A DNA stretch of 64,000 nt, taken from the NCBI RefSeq assembly GCF_001553455.1, contig NZ_BBOX01000139.1, positions 1 through 64,000 of the forward strand, given 5' to 3'. The notes beneath the pieces are model-generated. The model was given only the letters and a program-made list of their open reading frames with translations, was not told the origin of the DNA and made no database searches. Position 1 is the first letter of the stretch. Each line of letters opens with the position of its first letter. A program made the translations under genes and the position numbers. Source of the DNA: Streptomyces hygroscopicus subsp. hygroscopicus (GTDB lineage Bacteria; Actinomycetota; Actinomycetes; Streptomycetales; Streptomycetaceae). This document shows positions 20,010 to 28,659 of the stretch, piece after piece.

Positions 20010-22328
20010 TCACGAGATGTCGCCCCGCAGGATGCCGCGGCCGTTGGTGGATACGTAGACGCGTCCGTAGACCCGCGGATCACCGGTGATCGCGGCACCC
20101 GTCCAGCCCCACTGGTGGGCGTCGTCATTGATCCGGGTCCAGCTCGCCCCGGCGTCGGTGGAGCGGAAGACGCCGCGCACCCCGCCGATCTTCGCGCTGG
20201 TGTAGAGCGCCTGGTACGAGGCGCCCGGCGCCGCCTTGCCGAAGCCGATCGTGTCCGCCTGCTGGACGCCGCTCAGCTTGGTGAAGGTCGCGCCGGAGTC
20301 CGTGGAGTGCCACAGCCCGTAGGCACCGCTCGCACTGCCGCCCGCGAGCCAGATGTCGCCCTCGGCCCCCGGCAGCGCCTTGAAGCGCACCGGGCCGTCG
20401 GCCGGCAGCCCGGAGGACGCCCTGGCGGTGAAGGTGGCGCCGCCGTCGGTGGAGACGTAGAAGGTGCCCGCTTTGAAGCCGTAGAACTTCCTCGGGTTCT
20501 TGCGGTCGGACTCCACGACCGCTCCGGCCGGGATACCGCTCGACGCCGACCAGGAGGTGCCGAAACCGGTGGTGTGGTAGACGGCCGAGGTGCCCTCCGG
20601 GGCCCAGACGAAGCCGCTGCCGTCGGCCGCCGCGGCCACCGTGCCGCCGCCGGTGACCCCGGACGGCTCGCTGCCCTGCCACCAGTTGGCGCCGTTGTCG
20701 GTCGAGAAGGCGATGCGCGGGGCGGAGTCGTTGTTGCCCACCCGCACCACGGTGTTCGGGTTGGTCTCGGCGTAGTCCAGGCTGGTGGTCGTGGTGAACG
20801 TCGGCGAGGCGTACATCTTCGCCGGCACCGCGTCCGGATCGGTGTGGCGGAAGCCCCCGATGTCACCGAGCGCGCTGAGCAGCGGGGCTCCGGCGGGCGG
20901 ACTCACCAGGTCGTTGACCGCCGTCTCCTCCAGGCCCTTGACCATGGGCGTGATGGTGATTTTGCCGCCCGTGTCCCAGTTCGAGAGGTTCTCCGTGCCG
21001 TAGACCGTCGCCCCCGTGCCGTACATCATCCGGTTGGAGTCGAACGGGTCGATCTCCAGCGCCTCGGTCATCCAGCCCAGCTTCGGGGTGACCTCGGGCG
21101 GCGAGGGGTTGGTGCCGAAGGTCAGCCAGGGCACGGAGGAGATGTCCTGGGTGTAGCGGAAGGACCGGTCGGGATAGCTGGTGAAGTCCCAGGCCCGGGT
21201 CCAGGTGGCACCGGAGTCGGTGGAGCGGAAGATCTGGGTGTCCGGCCACCAGGAGCTGTACCCGGTCACCATCAGCGTGCCGGGCCGTGCGCGATCCACC
21301 GTGAGCCCGCTGTAGCCGAAGTAGGTGTCGGCGTCGGCCATGGGGCTGATGTTCTTCCACTCCCCGGTCGCCGTGGTGTACCGCCACACCTGGCCCTTCT
21401 CCCCGTCGTACGGGCCGCCCTTGTCGCTGGTGGTGAGGTACAGACAGCCGTTCTTCGAGTCGAGGACGCCCTTGTGGGAGAGGTAGCCGGTGGGCTGGCC
21501 GGCCACCCGTGACCAGGTGGCGCCCGCGTCCGTCGAGCGGTAGACGGTGTTGTCCTGGTCGGCCACGCCCACGTAGATGGTCTTCGTGGCGCCGCCGGAG
21601 GTGCCGGTGCGCTCGTCGAAGGTCACCCACACCACGCCCTGGTTGTCGCTCAGATAGCCGCTGGTGTCGCTCGGGTCCTGGACGTAGCTGCCGGGGTTGG
21701 GGAAGGCCGTCACCTTCGACCAGGTGACACCGGAGTCGGTGGAGCGCCACAGGCCGTTCCCGCTCGGCGCGCCGAGGTAGAGCACGCTGTTCTTGTTGGG
21801 GTCCACCGCCAGCCGTTCCCCCATGCCGCGGCCGGGCATGTTGCCGCCGAGCTTGAAGGGGAGGGTGGTGGACCGCCAGCTGGCGCCGCGGTCGGACGAG
21901 CGCAGGACCGCGCCGTTGCCCGGGTCCCAGCTGTTGGTGTACGTACCGGCCGCCACGTACACCTTGTCCGGATCCACCGGATCGCTGGCCAGGCTGACCA
22001 CCCCGGTCCAGCCCCAGTGGTCCCAGTCCAGTGAGTCCAGCAGCGGCACCCAGCGCTTGCCGGGCTGGTCCCAGCGGTACGCCCCGCCGATGTCGGTGCG
22101 GGCGTAGGCGAGGTTCTTCTCCTTGCGGTTGAAGACGATGCCGGGGACGAAGCCGCCGCCGTCCACGCGGACGTTCTTCCACGTGTAGGCGTCGGCCTGG
22201 GCCGCGCCCCGGGCGGGGGCCTGCTCGGGGCGGGCCGCCGCGGGGGAGGCGGCCGCGGTGAGCAGTCCGCCGACGAGTGCCAGCGCGGCCATGAGCGCGC
22301 CGACCGGTCTTCTGCCTTTGCTGCGCAC
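20010..22328 (-). CDS. Secreted GH74 xyloglucan-specific endo-glucanase
   Basis: This 772-residue enzyme is predicted to cut the beta-1,4-glucan backbone of xyloglucan outside the cell. A signal peptide (VRSKGRRPVGALMAALALVG … ASPAAA, about residues 1-32) precedes two seven-bladed propellers built from BNR-type repeats (RSTDSGVTW, RSTDAGATWSR, RSTDSGATWTR and others). The two catalytic Asp residues of GH74 fit Asp79 (YARTDIGGAYRWD) and Asp489 (SALGDIGGFRH), 410 residues apart as in characterised enzymes. There is no carbohydrate-binding module. The GTG at 22328 follows GAGGAAG; the longer frame to 22403 starts within the operator and is rejected. Confidence 0.9.
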   Translation of the reverse strand: MRSKGRRPVGALMAALALVGGLLTAAASPAAARPEQAPARGAAQADAYTWKNVRVDGGGFVPGIVFNRKEKNLAYARTDIGGAYRWDQPGKRWVPLLDSLDWDHWGWTGVVSLASDPVDPDKVYVAAGTYTNSWDPGNGAVLRSSDRGASWRSTTLPFKLGGNMPGRGMGERLAVDPNKNSVLYLGAPSGNGLWRSTDSGVTWSKVTAFPNPGSYVQDPSDTSGYLSDNQGVVWVTFDERTGTSGGATKTIYVGVADQDNTVYRSTDAGATWSRVAGQPTGYLSHKGVLDSKNGCLYLTTSDKGGPYDGEKGQVWRYTTATGEWKNISPMADADTYFGYSGLTVDRARPGTLMVTGYSSWWPDTQIFRSTDSGATWTRAWDFTSYPDRSFRYTQDISSVPWLTFGTNPSPPEVTPKLGWMTEALEIDPFDSNRMMYGTGATVYGTENLSNWDTGGKITITPMVKGLEETAVNDLVSPPAGAPLLSALGDIGGFRHTDPDAVPAKMYASPTFTTTTSLDYAETNPNTVVRVGNNDSAPRIAFSTDNGANWWQGSEPSGVTGGGTVAAAADGSGFVWAPEGTSAVYHTTGFGTSWSASSGIPAGAVVESDRKNPRKFYGFKAGTFYVSTDGGATFTARASSGLPADGPVRFKALPGAEGDIWLAGGSASGAYGLWHSTDSGATFTKLSGVQQADTIGFGKAAPGASYQALYTSAKIGGVRGVFRSTDAGASWTRINDDAHQWGWTGAAITGDPRVYGRVYVSTNGRGILRGDIS

Positions 22329-22388
22329 GGGAACTTCCTCTCCGGACGTGGGGGTAGCGGGGCGTGCGGGCCGCGCGGGCGAGGCTCT

Positions 22389-22402
22389 TGGGAGCGCTCC
22401 CA
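22389..22402. promoter_or_regulatory. CebR-type operator (perfect 14-bp palindrome)
   Basis: TGGGAGCGCTCCCA is an exact match to the operator known for CebR, the cello-oligosaccharide-responsive LacI-family repressor of Streptomyces. It lies 61 bases upstream of the GH74 start codon, a position suited to repression of that gene. It is also 235 bases upstream of the divergent GH10-like gene, so it could touch both. Confidence 0.85.
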
Positions 22403-22636
22403 TGCGTGCGTCATCCGATGCTAGCGGCCGGACGGCCGGGCGAGAAGGGTGAAGTCAAGCGTCCTCGAGGGGTGTTGGAGGGCGGGCACCCGGATGCGCG
22501 CGGTGCATTGCCCGCCGCCCCGAAGCGCCCCATCATCAGCGCAAGTTGTCCTCGTGTCAGATCCGCCGCGACGTCATGTCCGGCGCCCGGCGCGGGGGCC
22601 GCGGACATGACGAGCGGGCCGAGGCGAGGAGTGGGC

Positions 22637-23869
22637 ATGGGTCGGATCACGCGCAGAAGTCTTACCGTCGCGGCCGCGGGAGCGCTGGCCGCGACCGTCA
22701 CGGCGGGCGAGGCGCTGGCGGACGGGCGGGGCGGTGCGCACCGGCCCCAGTTCCGCGGGATGTGGCTGGCCACCGTCGCCAACCGCGACTGGCCGTCCCG
22801 GCCCGGTCTCACCGCCGCCGAACAGCGGGCCGAACTGGTCGCCTTCCTCGACACCGCCGTGCGCCGCCGGCTCAACGCGGTGGTCTTCCAGGTGCGGCCG
22901 ACGGCGGACGCGCTGTGGCCCTCCCCGTACGAGCCGTGGGCGGAGTACCTCACCGGCGTCCAGGGCCGGGACCCGGGCTGGGACCCGCTGGGCACCGCCG
23001 TGCGCGAGGCGCATCGGCGCGGTCTGGAACTGCACGCCTGGTTCAACCCCTACCGGGTCGCGGGCCACACCGACGTCTCCCGGCTGGTCCCCACGCATCC
23101 GGCCCGTATGCACCCCGAATGGGTCGTGCCCTACGGCGGCAAGCTCTACTACAACCCCGGGCTGCCCGAGGTCCGCCGCTTCGTCCAGGACGCCATGCTG
23201 GACGCGGTGGCGCGCTATGACATCGACGCCGTCCACTGGGACGACTACTTCTACCCGTATCCGGTCGCCGGCCAGGTCTTCGATGACGACGCGGCCTGGG
23301 AGCGCCATGGCGCGGGGTTCCCGGACCGGGCGGCCTGGCGGCGGAACAACATCGACCGGCTGGTGTACGAGACGGCCGTACGCGTCAAACGGCTGAAGCC
23401 GCGGGTGCGGTTCGGCATCAGCCCCTTCGCCGTGTGGCGCAACCGGGCCACCGACCCGCTCGGCTCCGCCACCACGGCGGGGGTGCAGACCTATGACGAC
23501 CTCTACGCCGACACCCGCGGCTGGGTGCGGCGCGGATGGCTCGACTACATCGTTCCGCAGGTCTACTGGAACATCGGCTTCACCGCCGCCGACTATGCCG
23601 TGCTCGTCCCCTGGTGGTCAGAGGTGGTCCGGGACACCGGGGTGCACCTCTACATCGGGGAGGCGCTCTACAAGGCGGGCGATCCGGCGCAGCCCGCACC
23701 CTGGCAGGACCCCGCGGAGCTGTCCCGCCACCTCACCTTCGACCAGGGCTTTCCGCGGGTGCGCGGCAACGTCTGGTTCTCGGCGAAAGAAGTGGCCGCC
23801 GACCGCAACGGCGCCATGGCGCGCGTGGTCGCCGACCACTATCCGTATCGTGTGCGTCCGCCCCGCTGA
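22637..23869 (+). CDS. Secreted GH10-like (DUF187) glycoside hydrolase
   Basis: This 410-residue protein has a twin-arginine-like signal (RITRRSLTVAAAGALAATVTAGEALA) and a TIM-barrel domain of the DUF187/GHL10 kind (about residues 35-400). Family landmarks are FRGMWLATVANRDWPS, GLELHAWFNPYR, YNPGLPEVRRFVQ, the likely catalytic DAVHWDDYFYPYP and DYIVPQVYWNIGF. Members of this family are linked to cell-wall or polysaccharide turnover, but the substrate is not established. GAGGA precedes the ATG at 22637 by six bases. It is divergent from the GH74 gene. Confidence 0.88.
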   Translation: MGRITRRSLTVAAAGALAATVTAGEALADGRGGAHRPQFRGMWLATVANRDWPSRPGLTAAEQRAELVAFLDTAVRRRLNAVVFQVRPTADALWPSPYEPWAEYLTGVQGRDPGWDPLGTAVREAHRRGLELHAWFNPYRVAGHTDVSRLVPTHPARMHPEWVVPYGGKLYYNPGLPEVRRFVQDAMLDAVARYDIDAVHWDDYFYPYPVAGQVFDDDAAWERHGAGFPDRAAWRRNNIDRLVYETAVRVKRLKPRVRFGISPFAVWRNRATDPLGSATTAGVQTYDDLYADTRGWVRRGWLDYIVPQVYWNIGFTAADYAVLVPWWSEVVRDTGVHLYIGEALYKAGDPAQPAPWQDPAELSRHLTFDQGFPRVRGNVWFSAKEVAADRNGAMARVVADHYPYRVRPPR

Positions 23870-23886
23870 ACCGGCCCGTGGGACAG

Positions 23887-24093
23887 CTATCGCTGCCCGG
23901 GTCCGGAGGCCAGGTGGCGGACGACCGAGTCGGGGCCGGGCGAGAACAGGCACTCGTGGCCGTCGTCCTCGTAGCGGATGCGGTAGGGCGGCTCTCCGTG
24001 GTCCCCGAGCACTTCGATGATCTCCGCTACACGGTCGTGAATTCCGACAACCCTGCCGTGCACCAGCAGCTTGTCGCCTACGGTCGCCTCCAT
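23887..24093 (-). CDS. DUF1918 family protein
   Basis: This 68-residue protein contains a small SH3-like barrel of the DUF1918 family: EATVGDKLLVHGRVVGIHDR, then AEIIEVLGDHGEPPYRIRYEDDGHECLFSPGPDSVV. These proteins are common in actinobacteria, often stress-related or near regulators; function unknown. GGAGG lies 8 bases before the ATG at 24093. It faces the GH10-like gene with only 17 bases between stops. Confidence 0.85.
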   Translation of the reverse strand: MEATVGDKLLVHGRVVGIHDRVAEIIEVLGDHGEPPYRIRYEDDGHECLFSPGPDSVVRHLASGPGQR

Positions 24094-24162
24094 GTGCGTG
24101 ACCTCCTGTCCGCCGGAGGGCAATGCGATCTGCTGGGGACGCTGCGATCCCTCACGGCCAGT

Positions 24163-25566
24163 CTAGGGCTGGTTGTCCGGGTTCGCCCCCGCCGTGGGGT
24201 GCTTCCGGTCCACCGCTTCGGGGGCGGGGTCCGGTCGTTCGGGGGCCTGGTTCGCCCGTTCGGGGTCTCGGTGCGCTCGTTCGGGGTCTCGGTGCGTTGT
24301 TCCCGGGGCCGGGGCCGGGGCCGGGGCCGGGGCGGGGACTGGGGCCGGGGCCGCTGTCCTCGGGGCTTGGCCTGCCGTTCTCGGGTCGTGGTCCGCTGTC
24401 CGTGGGTCTTGGCCCGGCGTCCTCGGGTCGTGGTCCGCTGTTCGTGGGTCTTGGCCCGCCGTTCTCGGGTCCTGGCCCGCCGCCGCCGGGTCCCGCTCCG
24501 CCGTCCTTCCGGACCCCCGCGCCCGGCCCGCCGCGGGGGTCCGCGCCGCACCCGCCGCCGGGACCCGCGCCCGCTGCGTCACCCCGATGCACACCAGCAC
24601 CGCGAGGGCGGCGATGGGGGCGGCGGGGGTCAGCTTCTCGTCGAGGAGCAGCACCGACCACACCAGTGTGAGCAGCGGCTGGGCCAGCTGGAGCTGGCTG
24701 GCCCTGGCCACTCCGATGGCGGCCATCCCCCGGTACCAGACCACCAGGCCCACGAACTGCGAGCCGACCGCCAGCCACAGCAGCCCGGTCACCGCGCGGC
24801 CGCCGAGGTGGACGTCCTCGTACAGCAGCGCGAGCACCGCGCCCGGCACCGACAGCGGCAGACAGCCCACCAGCGCCCAGCCGATCACCTGCCAGCCCGG
24901 CATATGGCCCGCCAGCCGGCCGCCCTCCGTATAGCCCGCCGCGCACACCAGCAGCGCGCCGAACAGATACAGGTCGCCGGTGGTGGGTGCGCCGCCGCTC
25001 TGCTGCACCGCGAAGGCGATCACGACCGCGGCCCCGGCCAGCGCCGCCGCCCAGAACACCCGGGAGGGCCGCACCCCGGTGCGTACGGCGGAGAGGGCGG
25101 CGGTGGTGAGCGGCAGCAGGCCGACCACCACGGCCGCGTGCGCGGTGGTGGAGGTCTGTAGCGCGAGCGTGGTCAGCAGCGGGAAGCCCACGACCACTCC
25201 GGCCGCGACGACCAGCAGCCCCGGCCAGTGGCGGCGGTCCGGTACCGGGACCCGCAGGGCGGCCAGCGCGCCGCCCGCGATCAGCGCGGCGAGCACCACC
25301 CGGCAGGCGGTCACCGACCAGGGGCCGAGGCCGGTGAGCGCCCAGGCGGTGGCCGGGAAGGTGAGGGAGAAGGCGGCCACGCCGAGCGCGGCGAGCAGGG
25401 TGCCGGTCCGGGCGGCGGACGGCGCGGGGCCGTTCCCGCCCGGCGCGGGGCCGCGCCGGGACGGAGCCGGGTGGTGACGGGCCGCAGCCGGGTCGTGCCG
25501 GTCTCGCGCGGGGCCGCCGCTCACCGCTATCGCACTGTCGTGGGTAGCGCTATCCTGTCCTGTCAT
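24163..25566 (-). CDS. EamA/DMT-family exporter with repetitive tail
   Basis: This 467-residue membrane protein has about ten helices (residues about 60-330) in two EamA halves, typical of metabolite exporters (AAFSLTFPATAWALTGLGPW … RGMAAIGVARASQLQLAQPLLTLVWSVLLLDEKLTP). Two odd extensions flank the core: about 55 hydrophilic residues at the N terminus and a C-terminal tail of about 130 residues made of DPRTA(G/D)(Q/H) repeats, a PAPAPA run and DPERA repeats. The tail corresponds to a tandem DNA repeat that seems to have grown into the gene. The start at 25566 overlaps the start of the divergent MocR gene; an internal GTG near 25524 is an alternative. Confidence 0.8.
   Translation of the reverse strand: MTGQDSATHDSAIAVSGGPARDRHDPAAARHHPAPSRRGPAPGGNGPAPSAARTGTLLAALGVAAFSLTFPATAWALTGLGPWSVTACRVVLAALIAGGALAALRVPVPDRRHWPGLLVVAAGVVVGFPLLTTLALQTSTTAHAAVVVGLLPLTTAALSAVRTGVRPSRVFWAAALAGAAVVIAFAVQQSGGAPTTGDLYLFGALLVCAAGYTEGGRLAGHMPGWQVIGWALVGCLPLSVPGAVLALLYEDVHLGGRAVTGLLWLAVGSQFVGLVVWYRGMAAIGVARASQLQLAQPLLTLVWSVLLLDEKLTPAAPIAALAVLVCIGVTQRARVPAAGAARTPAAGRARGSGRTAERDPAAAGQDPRTAGQDPRTADHDPRTPGQDPRTADHDPRTAGQAPRTAAPAPVPAPAPAPAPAPGTTHRDPERAHRDPERANQAPERPDPAPEAVDRKHPTAGANPDNQP
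25541..25563. promoter_or_regulatory. Shared divergent promoter/operator of the exporter and MocR genes
   Basis: Upstream of both starts is GGGTAGCGCTATCC (25543-25556), a near-perfect palindrome around TAGCGCTA. TATCCT (25551-25556) is a plausible -10 for the plus-strand gene, ending only 8 bases before its ATG, so the transcript would be leaderless. MocR proteins normally bind beside the divergent gene they control; binding here is inferred. Confidence 0.45.
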
Positions 25567-27019
25567 GCAACAGCGTAGCAGTGTGGCTGAACTGGCGGAA
25601 TCGCTCCGCAAGGAGGTGAACCGCTACTCGCCGGGGGAGAAGCTGCCGTCCAGTCGTGCCCTGGTCGAGCGCTACCGGGTGAGCCCGGTGACGGTCTCCC
25701 GCGCCCTCGCCGCGCTCACCGCCGAAGGGCTGGTGACCACCCGCCCCGGAGCCGGTGCCTTCCGCGCCGACCGGCCCCGGGACCCGGCGCCACGGCCGGG
25801 CGACACCTCCTGGCAGGAGGTCGCGCTGAGCGTGGAGACGGCCGGTGAGTCGGTGCCGCGTTCGGTGGACGCCTCCGGCGTCCTGGCCACGCTCGCCGCC
25901 CCGCCGCCCGGCATCCTGGAGTTCAACAGCGGCTATCTGCACTCCTCGCTCCAGCCCGAACGGGCGCTGGCCGCCGCCCTGGCCCGGGCCGGCCGGCGGC
26001 CGGGGGCATGGGGCCGTCCGCCGGTGGAGGGGCTCCCGGAGCTGCGCGCCTGGTTCGCCCGGGAGATCGGCGGCCCGGCCGGAGTCCTCGGCGCCGCCGA
26101 CGTCCTGGTCACCGCGGGCGGCCAGTCCGCGCTCACCTGCGCGCTGCGCGCGCTGGCACCACCCGGCGCGCCCGTCCTCGTCGAATCCCCCACCTACCCC
26201 GGGATACTGGCCGCCGCCCGCGCCTCCGGGCTGCGCCCCGTCCCGGTCCCGGTGGACGCCGACGGGGTCCGCCCCGATCTGCTCGCCGAGGCGCTGCGGG
26301 CGACCGGCGCCCGGGTCGTGGTCTGCCAGCCGCTGTTCCAGAACCCCACCGGCGCGGTGCTCTCCGCCGGGCGGCGCCGGGAAGTGATCGGGATCGCCCG
26401 GGAGGCGGGCGCGTTCGTGGTGGAGGACGACTTCGCGCGCCGGCTCGTCCACGAGGACGCGCCCCCGCTGCCCGCCACCCTCGCCGCCGACGACCCCGAT
26501 GGAGTGGTGGTCCACGTCTGCTCGCTCACCAAGGCCACCTCGCCCAGCCTGCGGGTGGGCGCGCTCGCTGCCCGCGGCCCCGCACTGGAGCGGCTGCGCG
26601 CGATCCAGGTGGTCGACAGCTTCTTCGTGCCCCGCCCGCTCCAGGAGGCCGCGCTGGAATTCGTCGGCGCCCCGTCCTGGCCCCGCCATCTGCGCGGCGT
26701 CGCCGCCGAGCTGCACACCCGCCGCGAGGCGCTCGTCGCCGCGGTGCGGCGGGAGCTGCCCGAGCTGGAGCTGCGCCACGTTCCGCCCGGCGGCTACCAC
26801 CTGTGGCTGCGGCTGCCCCAGGGCGCCGACGAGACGGCCCTGGCCTCCGCCGCGCTGCGGGCCGGGGTCGCCGTCGCCCCCGGCCGCCCGTACTTCTGCG
26901 CCGAACCGCCCGCGCCGCATGTGCGGCTGAGCTTCGCGTCGGTGGCGGGCGTGGGTGAACTGGCCGAAGGCGTACGGCGGTTGCGCACCGCGTGCGACGA
27001 GGTGCTCGCAGCAGCGTAG
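25565..27019 (+). CDS. MocR-family regulator (GntR plus aminotransferase-like domain)
   Basis: This 484-residue protein fuses an N-terminal GntR winged helix (about residues 5-70, PGEKLPSSRALVERYRVSPVTVSRALAALTAEGLVTTRPGAGAF) to a class I aminotransferase-like domain (about 110-480) that binds pyridoxal phosphate. The expected PLP lysine is Lys323 in CSLTKATSPSLRVG; QPLFQNPTGAVLS and VVEDDFAR are further cofactor-domain landmarks. It probably controls the divergent EamA exporter, whose ATG overlaps its own in the sequence CATG (25564-25567). The start is supported by family alignment in mind and a leaderless-type promoter. Confidence 0.9.
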   Translation: MQQRSSVAELAESLRKEVNRYSPGEKLPSSRALVERYRVSPVTVSRALAALTAEGLVTTRPGAGAFRADRPRDPAPRPGDTSWQEVALSVETAGESVPRSVDASGVLATLAAPPPGILEFNSGYLHSSLQPERALAAALARAGRRPGAWGRPPVEGLPELRAWFAREIGGPAGVLGAADVLVTAGGQSALTCALRALAPPGAPVLVESPTYPGILAAARASGLRPVPVPVDADGVRPDLLAEALRATGARVVVCQPLFQNPTGAVLSAGRRREVIGIAREAGAFVVEDDFARRLVHEDAPPLPATLAADDPDGVVVHVCSLTKATSPSLRVGALAARGPALERLRAIQVVDSFFVPRPLQEAALEFVGAPSWPRHLRGVAAELHTRREALVAAVRRELPELELRHVPPGGYHLWLRLPQGADETALASAALRAGVAVAPGRPYFCAEPPAPHVRLSFASVAGVGELAEGVRRLRTACDEVLAAA

Positions 27020-27037
27020 CGGCGGCCCCCCGCCCGC

Positions 27038-27207
27038 CACTTGGCCGCATGTGGTGTTGGGGGTGGCGTGGCACCTGGCCGCAGGCGGTGTCGGGGGTGG
27101 CGTGGCACTTGGCCGCACGTGGTCTTGGGTGGCGGCCTGCCACCTGGCTGCACGTGGTGCCGGGGCGACTGCGCTGGCTGGCCGCACGTGGTGCCCGGTG
27201 GCGCCCC
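27038..27207. repeat. 34-bp tandem repeat, five copies
   Basis: Units starting at about 27038, 27072, 27106, 27141 and 27174 share CACYTGGCCGCANGTGGTG followed by GGGGTGGCG. Periods are 34, 34, 35 and 33, with increasing divergence. The array fills the gap between the MocR gene and the next GNAT gene. Confidence 0.85.
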
Positions 27208-27255
27208 GGACGGAAATCCGTCGCGGGTACGGCCGGCCGCTGGTAGGAATGGTCG

Positions 27256-27702
27256 ATGATCGACGGTTATGAGATCTCCACGGACCCGGCGCGGCTCGAC
27301 CCGGCCCGTATCCACCACTGGCTGTCCACCGACGCCTACTGGGCTCTGGGTCGCTCCCGGGAGAAGCAGGACCGCGCGATCTCCGGCTCGCTCAACTTCG
27401 GTGTGTACGACACCGCTTCGGGTGCCCAGGTCGCGTACGCCCGCGTCGTCACCGACCACGCCACCTTCGCCTGGCTCTGCGATGTCTACGTGGACCGGTC
27501 CGCCCGCGGCAAGGGCCTGGGCACCGCCCTGGTCAGCGCCGTCCGCGACCATCTGGCACCCGACGGTCTGCGTCGCATCCTGCTCGCCACCCACGACGCG
27601 CACGGCGTCTACGAGAAGGTCGGCTTCGAAGCGCTGGACGACCCGGCGCACTGGATGGCCCTGGTCTTCTCCCGGCAGCGGCCCGCCGGGGCGGAGTCGT
27701 GA
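27256..27702 (+). CDS. GNAT-family N-acetyltransferase
   Basis: This 148-residue protein is predicted to transfer an acetyl group from acetyl-CoA. The acetyl-CoA binding loop is seen in LCDVYVDRSARGKGLGTALVSAV (Q/RxxGxG/A type RGKGLG) and the late strand-helix pair in ILLATHDAHGVYEKVGFEAL. The start ISTDPARLDPARIHHWLSTDAYW resembles a widespread small GNAT of bacteria; the substrate is unknown. The ATG at 27256 follows TAGGAA. Confidence 0.88.
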   Translation: MIDGYEISTDPARLDPARIHHWLSTDAYWALGRSREKQDRAISGSLNFGVYDTASGAQVAYARVVTDHATFAWLCDVYVDRSARGKGLGTALVSAVRDHLAPDGLRRILLATHDAHGVYEKVGFEALDDPAHWMALVFSRQRPAGAES

Positions 27703-27967
27703 CCGCGCGGTGCCGGGATGACATTCCGCCTGACGCCGGCCGCCGTCGACCGTAGCCCCTCCCGGCCGTAGCTCCTCCCGGTCGCGTAGCCCTTCCCGGC
27801 CGGCGACTCGCCGCGCACCTCGCGCCGGTCCGACGCCGCGACCCGTTGGGCCGACGAATACCGCTATGCCGTACCGCTAACGCGGATCGTCATGCCTTGC
27901 CCCAGAGGCCGTCTGCCGCCGGTGGAAATCGGGTGACCGGGAGGCGCCTTCTGGCTAAGGTCGGGCG
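27703..27967. other. Intergenic region between two GNAT genes
   Basis: The 265 bases include three copies of a CCCTTCCCGGCCG/CTCCTCCCGGCCGTAG word (about 27757-27805). No gene, terminator or promoter is convincing. Confidence 0.4.
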
Positions 27968-28462
27968 ATGCCCGAGCTGAAGCGACTGCATGCCGACCAC
28001 GCCCCGGCGGTCCTGGACTTCGAGCTGGCGAACCGCGCCTACTTCGCTGCCTCGGTCCCCGACCGCGGCGACGACTACTTCGCCCAGTTCACCGACCGGT
28101 ACAACGCCTTGCTGGCTGAGCAGGAGGCCGGTATCTGCGCCTTCTACGTGCTCATCGCCGAGGACGGCTCGGTACTCGGCAGGTTCAATCTGGTCGACAT
28201 CGAGGACCACACCGCGGAACTCGGCTACCGGGTCGCGCGGCAGGCCGCCGGCCGTGGCGTCGCCACCGCGACCGTCCGGGAGCTGTGCCCGCTGGCGGCG
28301 GCCCGGCACGGGCTGCGTACGCTGCGGGCGGCCGCGGCCCATCAGAATGCCGCGTCCCGGAAGGTGCTCGTCAAGGCCGGGTTCGTCCCTGTCGGCCCGG
28401 CGGACCCGGCTCACCTCGGCGGCAAGCCAGGCACCTGGTACCAGCGCGACCTGGTGCCCTGA
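27968..28462 (+). CDS. GNAT-family acetyltransferase, RimJ/RimL type
   Basis: This 164-residue protein follows the ribosomal-protein-acetyltransferase pattern: LKRLHADHAPAVLDFELANR at the start, VLGRFNLVDIEDHTAELGYRVARQAAGRGVATATVREL in the middle (acetyl-CoA loop RQAAGRGVA) and LRAAAAHQNAASRKVLVKAGFVPVG. Substrate may be a protein N terminus or a small amine. It is transcribed convergently with the GNAT at 28660. Confidence 0.88.
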   Translation: MPELKRLHADHAPAVLDFELANRAYFAASVPDRGDDYFAQFTDRYNALLAEQEAGICAFYVLIAEDGSVLGRFNLVDIEDHTAELGYRVARQAAGRGVATATVRELCPLAAARHGLRTLRAAAAHQNAASRKVLVKAGFVPVGPADPAHLGGKPGTWYQRDLVP

Positions 28463-28659
28463 CCGCAGCGCGGGACGGCGCCGGTGGACCGGCCGCGGGA
28501 CGGCGCCGGTAGACCGGCCGCGGGAAGGCCGCGGCCACCGCTGGTCACCGGCTGCCGGGAACCCCCTTCCGCGGCAGCGCTGCCGGTCCGCGCCCCCACG
28601 GCCGCCCGGACGTCCCGGCACGCGGGATGCGAGCTCTGCCGGAGCGTGCACGCGGGCGT

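Noticed and set aside
22328-22403. Longer start for the GH74 protein
   Set aside because: That start codon lies within the CebR operator palindrome and lacks a ribosome binding site, whereas the GTG at 22328 has GAGGAAG and opens a proper signal peptide.
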